DNA of 64,000 nt from Plantibacter sp050587525 (GTDB lineage Bacteria; Actinomycetota; Actinomycetes; Actinomycetales; Microbacteriaceae). Every line of letters starts with the position of its first letter. Within the stretch, counting starts at the first letter, position 1. Under the pieces are notes generated by a model, which had not been told where the DNA came from, did no database searches, and saw only the letters and a list, made by a program, of their open reading frames with translations. Below are positions 55,783 to 63,960 of this stretch, one piece after another. Location of the stretch: NCBI RefSeq assembly GCF_050587525.1, contig NZ_JBOBFT010000001.1, forward strand, positions 1 to 64,000, given 5' to 3'. Position numbers and translations under genes: made by a program.

Positions 55783-56841
55783 CTAGAGGCCGCTGTACGC
55801 GTGCAGACCCTTGAAGAAGACGTTCACGACGGTGAAGTTGAACATCACCGCGGTGAAGCCGATGATCGCGAGCGTCGCCGCACGCGATCCGCGCCAACCG
55901 CGCGTCGCACGAGCGTGGATGTACCCGGCGTAGATCACCCAGATGATGAAGGTCCACACCTCTTTGGTGTCCCAGCCCCAGTACCGGCCCCAGGCGCGCT
56001 CCGCCCAGATGGCGCCTGCCATGAGCGTGAACGTCCAGAAGATGAAGCCGACGATGTTGATGCGGTAGGCGAGGTTCTCGAGGCGCTCCGCCGTCGGCAG
56101 CGTCTGCACGAACTTGAGCTTGGTGCTCACACCCGTGAGGGCGAGCCGCTCACGACGCTGCTGCAGGAGCTGCACGACCGAGAGCGCGAAGCCGATGGCG
56201 AAGAACGCCGTGCCGAGGCTCGCGACGAACACGTGGATGACGAGCCATGCCGACTGCAGTGCGGGCGGCAGTGGGACGACCTCGACGTAGAAGTTCGCGG
56301 TCGCGAGGCCGAGCAGGACGGTGACGAGACCGACGATGAAGGTGCCGAGGAAGCGGACGTCGACGCGGGTGAGCACGGCGAGGAACACGGCGATGATGAG
56401 CAGCGTGCCCGTCATCGCGAACTCGTACATGTTGGCCCACGGCACACGACCGGCTGCGATGCCACGGGTGACGTCCGCGGTCAGGTGCAGCAGGAACGCG
56501 ATAACGGTGAGCGAGACGCCGACGCGCAGGCTCGGCGACTTGCGGACCGGAGCGGCCTCGCCGTCGACGGCGCCTGCACCGGAACCACGGCCCGCGGGGC
56601 GCGCGGCCGTCAACGTCGAACCACCCCGAGCGGATGCAGCGGAGGCAGAGGCAGGAGCGGATGCAGAAGCACCTGCGACGGCCCCGACGACCTCACCCGA
56701 TTCGGCGCGGGCAGCGGCGTCTGCAGCTGCGGTGACCTCGGCGCCTCGGCGCGCGAGGTCGAAGGCGAACGCGATGAACGCCAGCGCGTAGACGGCGACG
56801 GCCGACCACAGGCTCAGGTTGGAGATTTCGACGAGGGTCAC
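55783..56841 (-). CDS. ccsB: Cytochrome c biogenesis protein CcsB (CcsA/ResC type)
   Basis: 352-aa polytopic membrane protein that, with ResB, carries haem across the membrane and ligates it to apocytochrome c (System II). The Trp-rich haem motif WGRYWGWDTKEVW lies before the C-terminal helices, and His residues flank it in the helices. An Ala/Ser-rich cytosolic loop of about 50 residues after the first helix is unusual. ATG at 56841 overlaps resB by 4 bp. Last gene of the operon. Confidence 0.94.
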   Translation of the reverse strand: MTLVEISNLSLWSAVAVYALAFIAFAFDLARRGAEVTAAADAAARAESGEVVGAVAGASASAPASASAASARGGSTLTAARPAGRGSGAGAVDGEAAPVRKSPSLRVGVSLTVIAFLLHLTADVTRGIAAGRVPWANMYEFAMTGTLLIIAVFLAVLTRVDVRFLGTFIVGLVTVLLGLATANFYVEVVPLPPALQSAWLVIHVFVASLGTAFFAIGFALSVVQLLQQRRERLALTGVSTKLKFVQTLPTAERLENLAYRINIVGFIFWTFTLMAGAIWAERAWGRYWGWDTKEVWTFIIWVIYAGYIHARATRGWRGSRAATLAIIGFTAVMFNFTVVNVFFKGLHAYSGL

Positions 56842-58478
56842 GGGTTAACACTACCTTCGGGCGTTGGTGCGTGGGAGGCTGCGAATGCTTGGACGGCGCG
56901 TTCCAGACCGGGGTCTTCGCCGCGCGCGAGACCGGCGTACTGGAGGGTGACGGTGCCGTCCTCGGCCGGTATCGCCTTCACCCAGACACGGCGCCTGGGC
57001 ACGAGCAGCGAGGTGATGAGGCCGGAGAGCCCGAGGACCGCGAAGAGCAGGACCCACACCTGGGTGGGGTCGTGGTGCACGTCGAACGAGGCGAACCGCT
57101 TCACGGAGCCGGCGTAGTTGTCCGTCGACGGGTTCTTGGCGACGTTCTCGAAGGTGACCGTGCCAAGGCCGTTCGGGAGTTCCGAGCTCTGGCCAGGGGC
57201 GAGTTCGATGGAGTCGACGCCGGTCGATCCGCCGGTGATCTGCTTCATGTCGTCGACGTTGAGCGAGTACACCGACTTCGGCACGCCCGCGTTGATGCCG
57301 AGGTCGCCCTCGTACACGTTGAGCGTGAGCATCGGGTAGGCGAGGTCCGGGTACGAGGAGAAGAACGGCGGCTTCGATGCGGCCTGGGTCGGGTAGAAGA
57401 ACCCGATCATGCCGATCTGCTCCGCGAGTCCGTCCGGGACCTTGACGACGCCGAGCGAGGTGAGCTGGGCGTCCTGCGGGAGGAACGGGATCGAGTCGCT
57501 GAACACGACCTCGCCCTTGGGGTTCTTGACCGTGATCGTCGGCGCGTAGCCGTTGCCGAGCAGGTAGACGTCCGTTCCGGCGAAGCGCAGCGGGTCGTTG
57601 ACCTTGATGGTCGCCTTGCGGGAGTCGCCGTTCGGGTCGGTCGCGGTCACGTTGGCGCGGTAGTCGGTCGCCTGGCCGTACGCGTTGAGGTTCTGCGTCT
57701 CGTAGGTCACGCCGAACGAGTCGAGCGTGAGCTTGTAGGGCGCGAGGGTGTCCGGGTCGAAGAACCGGCCGGGGTTGAAGGAGTCGAAGTCGATGAGGCT
57801 GTTGACGAACGTCTGGCCTTCGACGAGCACTCGCTGCCCGGCGAATCCGTATCCGCCGCCGAAGCCGACCGTGATCAGGATGCCGACGAGCGCGGAGTGG
57901 AAGACGAGGTTGCCCGTTTCGCGCATGAAGCCGCGTTCGGCGGAGACGGAAGCCGTGCCCTTCGCATCGAAGCGTTCGACGCGGTAACCCTGGCGGCGCA
58001 ACTGCTTGGTCGCGGCATCGATGAGCTCCGTGGGGGTCTGCTCGTCGCCGACCGTGCGCGCTTCGAAGGCGGAGAGCCGTTCGAGTCGTGCAGGCGTCCG
58101 CGGCGGGCGTGAACGGAGCGCCTGGAAGTGGTGCTTCGTGCGCGGGATGACGCAGCCGATGAGCGAGATGAACAGCAGGATGTAGATGGCCGAGAACCAC
58201 GCCGAGCTGTAGACGTCGAACGCCTGCAGTTTGTCGAGGAACGGCGCCGTGTCCGGGTTGTCGGCGAAGTACTGCGTGACGCCGTTGGGGTCGCTCGATC
58301 GTTGGGGCACGAGGGAGCCGGGGATCGCGGCGATCGCGAGGAGGAGGAGCAGGAACAGCGCGGTGCGCATGCTCGTGATCTGCCGCCAGATGAACCGCAG
58401 CCAGCCGACGAATCCCAGCCTGGGCTGGTTGATCGTGTCGGGTGCGGGTGAGTCGATGTGATCAGAGGGGCGTGACAA
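56838..58478 (-). CDS. resB: Cytochrome c biogenesis protein ResB
   Basis: 546-aa partner of CcsB. Three helices near the N-terminus (MRTALFLLLLLAIAAIPGSLVPQ and following) lead to a large external domain, then a last helix near residue 495 (VWVLLFAVLGLSGLITSLLV). RSDPNGVTQYFADNP and the VTYETQNLNAYGQATDYRA region match the ResB family. The start overlaps the end of ccdA by 17 bp, and the stop overlaps ccsB by 4 bp, so the operon is compact. Confidence 0.94.
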   Translation of the reverse strand: MSRPSDHIDSPAPDTINQPRLGFVGWLRFIWRQITSMRTALFLLLLLAIAAIPGSLVPQRSSDPNGVTQYFADNPDTAPFLDKLQAFDVYSSAWFSAIYILLFISLIGCVIPRTKHHFQALRSRPPRTPARLERLSAFEARTVGDEQTPTELIDAATKQLRRQGYRVERFDAKGTASVSAERGFMRETGNLVFHSALVGILITVGFGGGYGFAGQRVLVEGQTFVNSLIDFDSFNPGRFFDPDTLAPYKLTLDSFGVTYETQNLNAYGQATDYRANVTATDPNGDSRKATIKVNDPLRFAGTDVYLLGNGYAPTITVKNPKGEVVFSDSIPFLPQDAQLTSLGVVKVPDGLAEQIGMIGFFYPTQAASKPPFFSSYPDLAYPMLTLNVYEGDLGINAGVPKSVYSLNVDDMKQITGGSTGVDSIELAPGQSSELPNGLGTVTFENVAKNPSTDNYAGSVKRFASFDVHHDPTQVWVLLFAVLGLSGLITSLLVPRRRVWVKAIPAEDGTVTLQYAGLARGEDPGLERAVQAFAASHAPTPEGSVNP

Positions 58479-59208
58479 TTCCGGTCAACACCCCCTGCAG
58501 CGAATACATCCAGGCGGACCAGAGACCAGACACCATCAATACACCGATCATGATGAGCAGCACTCCGCCGATGATGTTGATCACGCGGATATGCCGTTTG
58601 AGGAATGTCATCGAACCGGTGACCCAGCCGAGGCCGAGGGCCACGAGGAGGAACGGGATACCGAGTCCGATGCAGTAGAACAGGCCGAGCAGGGCGCCAC
58701 GCCAGGCCGAACCGCCGGAGAGGCTGAGGGCGCTGATGGCGGTGAGGGTGGGGCCGAGGCACGGCGTCCACCCCACGGCGAAGACGATGCCGAGCAGCGG
58801 TGCGCCGGCGAGACCGGTCCGGGGAGCCCAGGACGGTTTGACGGTCCGCTGCAGGAAGGTGAGCTGGCCGATGAAGATGAGGCCCATGACGATCACGACC
58901 GCGCCGAGGATGCGGGTGATGAGGCCTTCCCATTCGACGAGCCACGCGCCGACGGTACCGACGAAGGCCGCGATGCTCACGAAGACGACCGTGAAGCCGA
59001 GGATGAAGAGGCTCACGCCGAGCAGCACGCGACGGCGTCCTGCGCCGGTCTTGGCAGCATCGGCGCTCGTCATGCCGCCGACGTAACCGAGGTAGCCGGG
59101 GACGAGGGGCAGCACGCACGGCGACAGGAACGACAGGAGACCGGCCGCGATCGCGATGGGGATCGCGACGAGCAGCTGACCGCCGTAGACGATGTCGCCG
59201 GGTGTCAC
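58462..59208 (-). CDS. ccdA: Thiol-disulfide transporter CcdA
   Basis: 248-aa membrane protein with six helices that passes electrons from cytosolic thioredoxin to ResA outside. The two redox cysteines are in FLSPCVLPLVPGYLG and VGWTPCLGPTL. Overlaps the ResA gene upstream by 4 bp and resB downstream by 17 bp. Keeps apocytochrome cysteines reduced for haem attachment. Confidence 0.95.
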   Translation of the reverse strand: MTPGDIVYGGQLLVAIPIAIAAGLLSFLSPCVLPLVPGYLGYVGGMTSADAAKTGAGRRRVLLGVSLFILGFTVVFVSIAAFVGTVGAWLVEWEGLITRILGAVVIVMGLIFIGQLTFLQRTVKPSWAPRTGLAGAPLLGIVFAVGWTPCLGPTLTAISALSLSGGSAWRGALLGLFYCIGLGIPFLLVALGLGWVTGSMTFLKRHIRVINIIGGVLLIMIGVLMVSGLWSAWMYSLQGVLTGIVTPL

Positions 59209-59828
59209 TTGTTCGCGCTCTCGGCGACGGTGTCCCGGATGAGCGTGTCGAGGATGGTGCGGTCCTGGAGCTGGCCGAGGATACGTGCGGCGACGCGGCC
59301 TTCCGCGTCGAGCACGATCGTGGTCGGCACGGCGTTCGGTGGGACGCTGCCCGTGAACGCGAGCTTCGCTTCACCGCTGTCGACGTCGAGGATCGACGGG
59401 TAGGTGATCCCGAACGTCGTGTTGAACGCACGTGCGGAGTCGGCGGTGTCGCGGACGTTCACGCCGACGAAGCTCGCTCCGTTGCCCTGATAACTCTCAT
59501 TGAGCGACTGGAGGTCTTTGGCCTCGGCGCGGCACGGGGCACAGGCTGCGTACCAGAAGTTGACGATGAGGACCTGGCCGGCGTAGTCGGCCGAGGAGAT
59601 CTGTTCACCGTTCTCGCCGATGCCGGAGAAGCTGATCTTCTCGCCGCGGTCGGCTGCTTTGATCTCGGTGACGCTGCCGTCGCCCGCGACGTAGCCCTTG
59701 CTGCTGCCTTCGCGGTACTGCTCGGCGAGGGGGTCGTTGCTGCACGCGGTCAGGAGGAGCCCGGCGACGGCGAGCGGTGCGATGACGGTCAGCAGGCGCC
59801 GACGGAGGCTGGTTCCACGGGAGCGCAC
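59205..59828 (-). CDS. resA: Thioredoxin-like lipoprotein ResA/TlpA
   Basis: 207-aa extracytoplasmic thiol-disulfide oxidoreductase. A lipoprotein signal ends in AGLLLTAC with the acylated Cys near residue 28. The thioredoxin domain has the active site WYAACAPCRAEAKDL (CAPC). It reduces the CXXCH cysteines of apocytochrome c. GTG at 59828 follows the stop of the histidine phosphatase gene by 3 bp. First of the four maturation genes. Confidence 0.93.
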   Translation of the reverse strand: MRSRGTSLRRRLLTVIAPLAVAGLLLTACSNDPLAEQYREGSSKGYVAGDGSVTEIKAADRGEKISFSGIGENGEQISSADYAGQVLIVNFWYAACAPCRAEAKDLQSLNESYQGNGASFVGVNVRDTADSARAFNTTFGITYPSILDVDSGEAKLAFTGSVPPNAVPTTIVLDAEGRVAARILGQLQDRTILDTLIRDTVAESANK

Positions 59829-59831
59829 GTC

Positions 59832-60467
59832 CTACACCGCCCCGACGTCGGTCGAGCCAGCGGCGAGGAACGCTGCGGGATCCGTGTAGCCGACCTCGCG
59901 GAAGCCGTCGGTGGTGCGCTCGAACGTCGTGATGCTCGAAAGCGCGCAGCGACGTTTGCGGGGGTCGTGACGGAACGGGAGCCCTTCGACCCAGCTGTGC
60001 ATCATCCAGATGGGGAGCTGGTGGCTGACGATGACGGCGTCGCCGCTGTCCGTCGCACGCCAGGCGCTCTCGACGGCCGCGTTCATGCGGTTGACGATCG
60101 ACGCGTACGGCTCGCCCCAGCTGGGCTTGGACGGGTTGCGGAGCTTCGGCCAGTTCACCGGGTTGCGGAGGGCGCGGCTCATCCGCTTGCCTTCGAATTC
60201 GTTGAAGGGTTCGATGACGCGGTCCTCCGGGATGATCTCGAGGCCGAACCGTTCAGCGATCGGTGCGGCCGATTCCTGTGCGCGCTGCAGCGGTGAGGCG
60301 TACAGGGCGATCACGGGGCGTCCGCGTGCGGCGAGGTCGTCTGCTGCTGCGAGCGCCATGCGCTGTCCGAGCTCAGACAGTCGGAATGCGGGGAGTCGAC
60401 CGTAGAGCACACGAGAAGGGTTGTGCACCTCGCCGTGACGCACGAGGTGGATCTGGTCGGCTACCAC
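59832..60467 (-). CDS. Histidine phosphatase family protein (phosphoglycerate mutase-like)
   Basis: 211-aa phosphatase with the RHG motif in IHLVRHGEVHNP near the N-terminus, the second His in VIVSHQLPIWMMH, and YASPLQRAQESAAPIAE. Cytosolic. The family includes phosphoglycerate mutases and broad phosphatases; the short length and lack of a mutase insert favour a phosphatase. It heads the operon with resA. GTG at 60467 follows TACACT (60474-60479) by 6 nt. The same neighbour precedes the res genes in other Micrococcales, from general knowledge. Confidence 0.9.
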   Translation of the reverse strand: MVADQIHLVRHGEVHNPSRVLYGRLPAFRLSELGQRMALAAADDLAARGRPVIALYASPLQRAQESAAPIAERFGLEIIPEDRVIEPFNEFEGKRMSRALRNPVNWPKLRNPSKPSWGEPYASIVNRMNAAVESAWRATDSGDAVIVSHQLPIWMMHSWVEGLPFRHDPRKRRCALSSITTFERTTDGFREVGYTDPAAFLAAGSTDVGAV

Positions 60468-60574
60468 CCCTCAAGTGTACGTTTCCGGAAGCTGCGCATT
60501 CGCCGTGATCCCTTCCGCATCCGGATCAGCGGAAAGTCGGGTACCCCACTGTCCAGTCCCTCGTCTCTCGGCCT

Positions 60575-60744
60575 CGAGCACAACTCCTTCGATACTGTTC
60601 CGCGATGCTGTCCCGTCCCGAACAGCTCCGCATCGCGCATAACTCCTTCGATTCGACGGCCTCGCCGGAATCGGGCGCGTGTTTCCGGGGCTGCGCCCGA
60701 GCCGATGTCGAAATCGAAGGAGTTGTGCTCGAAGGAGTTGTGCG
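60575..60744. repeat. Doubled CATAACTCCTTCGAT-type palindrome upstream of aspS
   Basis: Two left arms (60575-60592 and 60636-60651) and two right arms (60714-60731 and 60729-60744). Left 1 pairs perfectly with right 1 (18 bp) and left 2 with right 2 (one mismatch), so the pairings cross rather than nest. The centre has CCGGAATCGGGCGCG. It fills most of the 60468-60792 divergent gap, whose left edge holds the histidine phosphatase promoter. Confidence 0.85.
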
Positions 60745-60780
60745 TGATGCCGGCCAGAAGTGACGGAGGCGCAGCACGGC

Positions 60781-60792
60781 TAAGCTGTCACG
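60781..60792 (+). promoter_or_regulatory. -10 box TAAGCT of aspS (leaderless)
   Basis: TAAGCT at 60781-60786, 6 nt, then the GTG start at 60793. Confidence 0.55.
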
Positions 60793-62133
60793 GTGACTGA
60801 ACGCGTTGTTGTGAAGAACCTGGCCGCCCTCCCAGACGGTCCCGTGACCGTGTCCGGATGGGTCGAGACCGTCCGCGATCAGAAGAAGGTGCAGTTCATC
60901 GTCCTCCGCGACGAGTCCGGCGCCGTTCAGCTGGTGAACCCCGCGACCCGCGAGGTCGATCCGGAGGTCGAGGGTTCCGCGGAGCGTGTCGCCACGACGG
61001 AAGCGATCTCCGCGCTCACGCACGGCTCCTTCATCACCGTCACGGGTGAGCTGAAGCACGACGAGCGCGTGAAGCTCGGCGGCATCGAGGTCAAGCTCGC
61101 GACGCTCGAGATCGTCGGAGAAGCCCTTCCCGAAACGCCCATCGCGGCAGACTCATCGCTCGACAAGCGCATGGACTGGCGCTTCCTCGACCTGCGTCAG
61201 CCCAAGCAGGCGCTCATCTTCCGCATCCAGACCACGTTCGAGCACGCGCTCCGCCAGTACTGGATCGACAACGACTTCATCGAGATCCACACCCCCAAGC
61301 TCATGGCGAGCGCAAGCGAATCGCGAGCGGAGCTCTTCGAGGTCGACTACTTCGACACGAAGGCGTACCTCGCGCAGAGCCCGCAGTTCTTCAAGCAGAT
61401 GGCGCAGCCGGCCGGCTTCGGCAAGGTCTTCGAAGTGGGACCCGCGTTCCGCGCCGACCCCTCGTTCACGAGCCGCCACGCGACGGAGTTCACGAGCGTC
61501 GACGCCGAGATCAGCTGGATCGACTCCCACGAGGACGTGATGACGCTGCACGAGGAACTCCTCGTCGCCGGCTTCACGGCCGTCAAGGAGAAGCACGGCG
61601 AGCAGATCAAGGAACTGTTCGACATCGACCTCGAGGTCCCGTCGACGCCGTTCCCCCGCATCCCGCTCGCCGAGGCGAAGCGCATCGTCGCCGAGCGCGG
61701 CTACGAGGTGCCCCGCGCCGACGACGACATGGACCCGGAAGGCGAGCGCCAGATCGCGGCGTACGTCAAGGAGACCTTCGGCCACGAGTTCGTGTTCCTC
61801 ACCGACTACGCGTCGAGCATCCGGCCGTTCTACCACATGCGCAACGAGGACGATGCGGAGCTGACCAACAGCTACGACCTCATCTTCAACGGCGTGGAGA
61901 TCTCGACCGGCGCCCAGCGCGAACACCGCGTCGACGTCCTCATCGAGCAGGCCAAGGAGAAGGGTCTCGACCCTGAGGAGCTCGGCTTCTACCTCGACTT
62001 CTTCCGCTACGGCGTCCCGCCGCACGGCGGCTTCGGCATGGGCCTCGCGCGCGTGCTCATGCTCATGCTGCACGAGACGTCGATCCGCGAGGTCACCTAC
62101 CTCTTCCGCGGCCCGACGCGCCTCGCCCCGTAA
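60793..62133 (+). CDS. aspS: Aspartyl-tRNA synthetase, archaeal-type (no GAD domain)
   Basis: 446-aa class IIb synthetase. The N-terminal OB-fold domain (to about residue 105, SGWVETVRDQKKVQFIVLRD) is followed directly by the catalytic core. Motif 2 is VFEVGPAFRADPSFTSRHATEF and motif 3 GFGMGLARVLMLML. The bacterial GAD insertion (about 150 residues) is absent, so it resembles archaeal/eukaryotic AspRS (about 430-440 aa). It charges tRNA-Asp; if non-discriminating it would also make Asp-tRNA-Asn for amidation. GTG at 60793 with a leaderless promoter. Confidence 0.93.
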   Translation: MTERVVVKNLAALPDGPVTVSGWVETVRDQKKVQFIVLRDESGAVQLVNPATREVDPEVEGSAERVATTEAISALTHGSFITVTGELKHDERVKLGGIEVKLATLEIVGEALPETPIAADSSLDKRMDWRFLDLRQPKQALIFRIQTTFEHALRQYWIDNDFIEIHTPKLMASASESRAELFEVDYFDTKAYLAQSPQFFKQMAQPAGFGKVFEVGPAFRADPSFTSRHATEFTSVDAEISWIDSHEDVMTLHEELLVAGFTAVKEKHGEQIKELFDIDLEVPSTPFPRIPLAEAKRIVAERGYEVPRADDDMDPEGERQIAAYVKETFGHEFVFLTDYASSIRPFYHMRNEDDAELTNSYDLIFNGVEISTGAQREHRVDVLIEQAKEKGLDPEELGFYLDFFRYGVPPHGGFGMGLARVLMLMLHETSIREVTYLFRGPTRLAP

Positions 62134-62289
62134 CCACAGCGCAGAGACGGCCCCGCCGCTCGATCCGCTCCACCGGACCCCCGCTATCCAATGGATGTCG
62201 GGGGTCTAGTGCATCCGGGACACCCGCTCTATATTGAGTCGAGACGACGCCGTCAGGGGGTCGCATGGTGCAACTGAGGAGACGTGCAG

Positions 62290-62472
62290 ATGGCTGGCAA
62301 GTTCGAAGTGTTCCAGGACAAGAGCGGTGGGTACCGCTTCAACCTCAAGGCCTCCAACGGGGAGATCATCGCCAGTTCGGAGAGTTACGTCGCCAAGGCG
62401 AGTGCGCTCAAGGGCATCGAGTCCGTGCGGAAGAACGCAGCCGACGCGGAGATCGTCGAGCGGGACGCCTGA
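62290..62472 (+). CDS. YegP/UPF0339 (DUF1508) small protein
   Basis: 60-aa single-repeat member of DUF1508. It shows GKFEVFQDKSGGYRFNLKASNGEIIASSESYVAKASALKGIESVRKNA-type segments (the FxxD..GxxRxNLKA..GxxIxxSExY pattern). E. coli YegP has two such repeats. ATG at 62290 follows AGGAGA by 7-8 nt. The adjoining reading frame downstream encodes the methyltransferase and probably shares the mRNA. Function is unknown. Confidence 0.88.
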   Translation: MAGKFEVFQDKSGGYRFNLKASNGEIIASSESYVAKASALKGIESVRKNAADAEIVERDA

Positions 62473-62482
62473 GGCGCCGCAA

Positions 62483-63265
62483 CTGACTTCCCTCACCCAC
62501 GCCGACCTCGTCGGCAGCCTGCGAGCGGCGGGCTGCGTCTTCGCTGAAGACGAGGCGGAACTGCTCCTCGCGGAGGCGCGCTCACCCGGCCACCTCGAGG
62601 AGATGCTGACGCTGCGCGTCGACGGGCTGCCACTCGAGCACGTCCTCGGGTGGGCGGCGTTCCGCGGGTTGCGGATCCTCGTCGACTCGCGCGTCTTCGT
62701 GCCGCGGCGCCGCACCGAGCTGCTCGTCGAGGAGACGGTCCGGATCGCTCCCCAGGGCGCCACGGTCGTGGACCTGTGCTGCGGCACGGGCGCGGTCGCG
62801 ACCGCGCTCCTGAACGAATTGACCGATGCGCGTGTCATCGCCGCGGACATCGACCCGGCCGCCGTCGCGAGCGCTCGCCGCAATCTCGAAGCACGCGGCG
62901 GAACGGTCCTCCAGGGCGACCTGTTCGATCCGCTCCCGCGTGAGTTGCGCGGCACGGTGGACGTCATCGTCGCCAACGCACCCTATGTCCCGACCGAGGC
63001 GATCCAGCTCATGCCGCAGGAAGCGCGCGAGCACGAGGACATCGTGGCGCTCGACGGCGGTGAGGACGGACTCGACATCCAGCGCCGCGTCGTCCTCGGC
63101 GTCACTGAATGGCTGCGCCCGGGCGGGTGGCTCATCATCGAGACGAGTGAGAGCCAGTCACTCCTGACCGCAAGCCTGTTCACGGCCGTCGGCCTATCGG
63201 CGCGCATCGTGCGTTCCGAGGAGCTCGACGCAACTGCGGTCGTCGGGCATCTCCCCCTCGACTAA
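62483..63265 (+). CDS. PrmC-like SAM-dependent methyltransferase
   Basis: Class I methyltransferase resembling PrmC/HemK, which methylates Gln of release factors. An N-terminal helical domain (to about residue 80) precedes the core with VVDLCCGTGAVATAL (SAM site), AADIDPAAVASARRNL and VIVANAPYVPTEAI. The motif is NAPY, where PrmC has NPPY. No ATG or GTG lies in frame between the YegP stop and the conserved region; CTG at 62483 with GAGG 8 nt upstream is the most likely start (260 aa). True PrmC often has a nearby prfA, which is missing here. Confidence 0.8.
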   Translation: MTSLTHADLVGSLRAAGCVFAEDEAELLLAEARSPGHLEEMLTLRVDGLPLEHVLGWAAFRGLRILVDSRVFVPRRRTELLVEETVRIAPQGATVVDLCCGTGAVATALLNELTDARVIAADIDPAAVASARRNLEARGGTVLQGDLFDPLPRELRGTVDVIVANAPYVPTEAIQLMPQEAREHEDIVALDGGEDGLDIQRRVVLGVTEWLRPGGWLIIETSESQSLLTASLFTAVGLSARIVRSEELDATAVVGHLPLD

Positions 63266-63269
63266 CCCC

Positions 63270-63333
63270 AAACCTCCGTATTCGTGCAACAAGTGCCCTC
63301 GAAAACGGCCGAATTGCACGAAAACGGAGGTTT
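63270..63333. repeat. CTCCGTTTTCGTGCA-type palindrome, copy 2
   Basis: Arms 63270-63289 and 63314-63333 pair over 20 bp with one mismatch. The loop AAGTGCCCTCGAAAACGGCC is the reverse complement of that in copy 1 (52753). Located just after the methyltransferase stop, between convergent genes. Confidence 0.88.
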
Positions 63334-63391
63334 CGCGCGTCGGGAAGTTGGAGCGTGGTGTCGGGGTGGCGCGGCGGACGACCGAGGCGAC

Positions 63392-63700
63392 TCAGTCGAG
63401 CTGGAAGTCCACGGCGGAGCGGGCGGACACGTGCTGCTTCACGATCGCCACGACACGCTGGTGCTCGGGGTGCACCTGGTAACGGTCGAGCGATTCGAGG
63501 CTCGGGTAGTCGCCGACGAGGACGACGTCCCAGTTGCTCTCCGGGTAGGCGATGTTGCGACCGACCTGCAGGGCGATGATGTCGTCGGGCATGAAGCCGG
63601 TGAGCGCTTCGAGCTCCTGCTTGAGCACGGCGAACGAGGCGTCGCGGCCGGCGTCGTCGGTGGCGTTCAGCTTCCAGCTGACGATGTGGCGAATGGTCAT
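63392..63700 (-). CDS. Dabb (stress-responsive A/B barrel) family protein
   Basis: 102-aa dimeric alpha/beta-barrel protein. HIVSWKLNA at the start, LTGFMPDDIIALQVGRNI and DVVLVGDYPSLESLDRYQVHPEHQRV are typical of the Dabb family. Members are small cytosolic proteins of mixed roles, some enzymes, so no function is assigned. ATG at 63700 overlaps the upstream glutaredoxin-like gene by 4 bp (ATGA). Confidence 0.9.
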   Translation of the reverse strand: MTIRHIVSWKLNATDDAGRDASFAVLKQELEALTGFMPDDIIALQVGRNIAYPESNWDVVLVGDYPSLESLDRYQVHPEHQRVVAIVKQHVSARSAVDFQLD

Positions 63701-63960
63701 CGTGTCTCCAGGAGGGCGGTGCGGAGGCGGTCGGGATCGATACGCCAGTAGTTGTGGACCTTGCCGTCGATGAGCAGCACGGGGATCTCCTCCCAGTGCC
63801 GGTCGTACAGTTCCGTGTCGTCGAGGATCGACACCTCGTCGAGGGTGATCTCGGGGGCGCCCTCCGGCAGGGCTCCGATCACGTCGGTGATGACCAGGCG
63901 GGCGTCGTCGCACAGGTGGCATTCCGGCTTGCTGACGAGGGTGAGTTGAACGCGGGACAC
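63697..63960 (-). CDS. Glutaredoxin-like protein (DUF836)
   Basis: 87-aa small thioredoxin-fold protein. VSKPECHLCDDAR carries a CHLC redox pair, and the C-terminal EIPVLLIDGKVHNYWRID has the cis-Pro. Related proteins in Actinobacteria act with mycothiol or as thiol redox regulators. GTG at 63960 follows TAGGCT by 6 nt (leaderless). Heads a two-gene unit with the Dabb protein. Confidence 0.9.
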   Translation of the reverse strand: MSRVQLTLVSKPECHLCDDARLVITDVIGALPEGAPEITLDEVSILDDTELYDRHWEEIPVLLIDGKVHNYWRIDPDRLRTALLETR

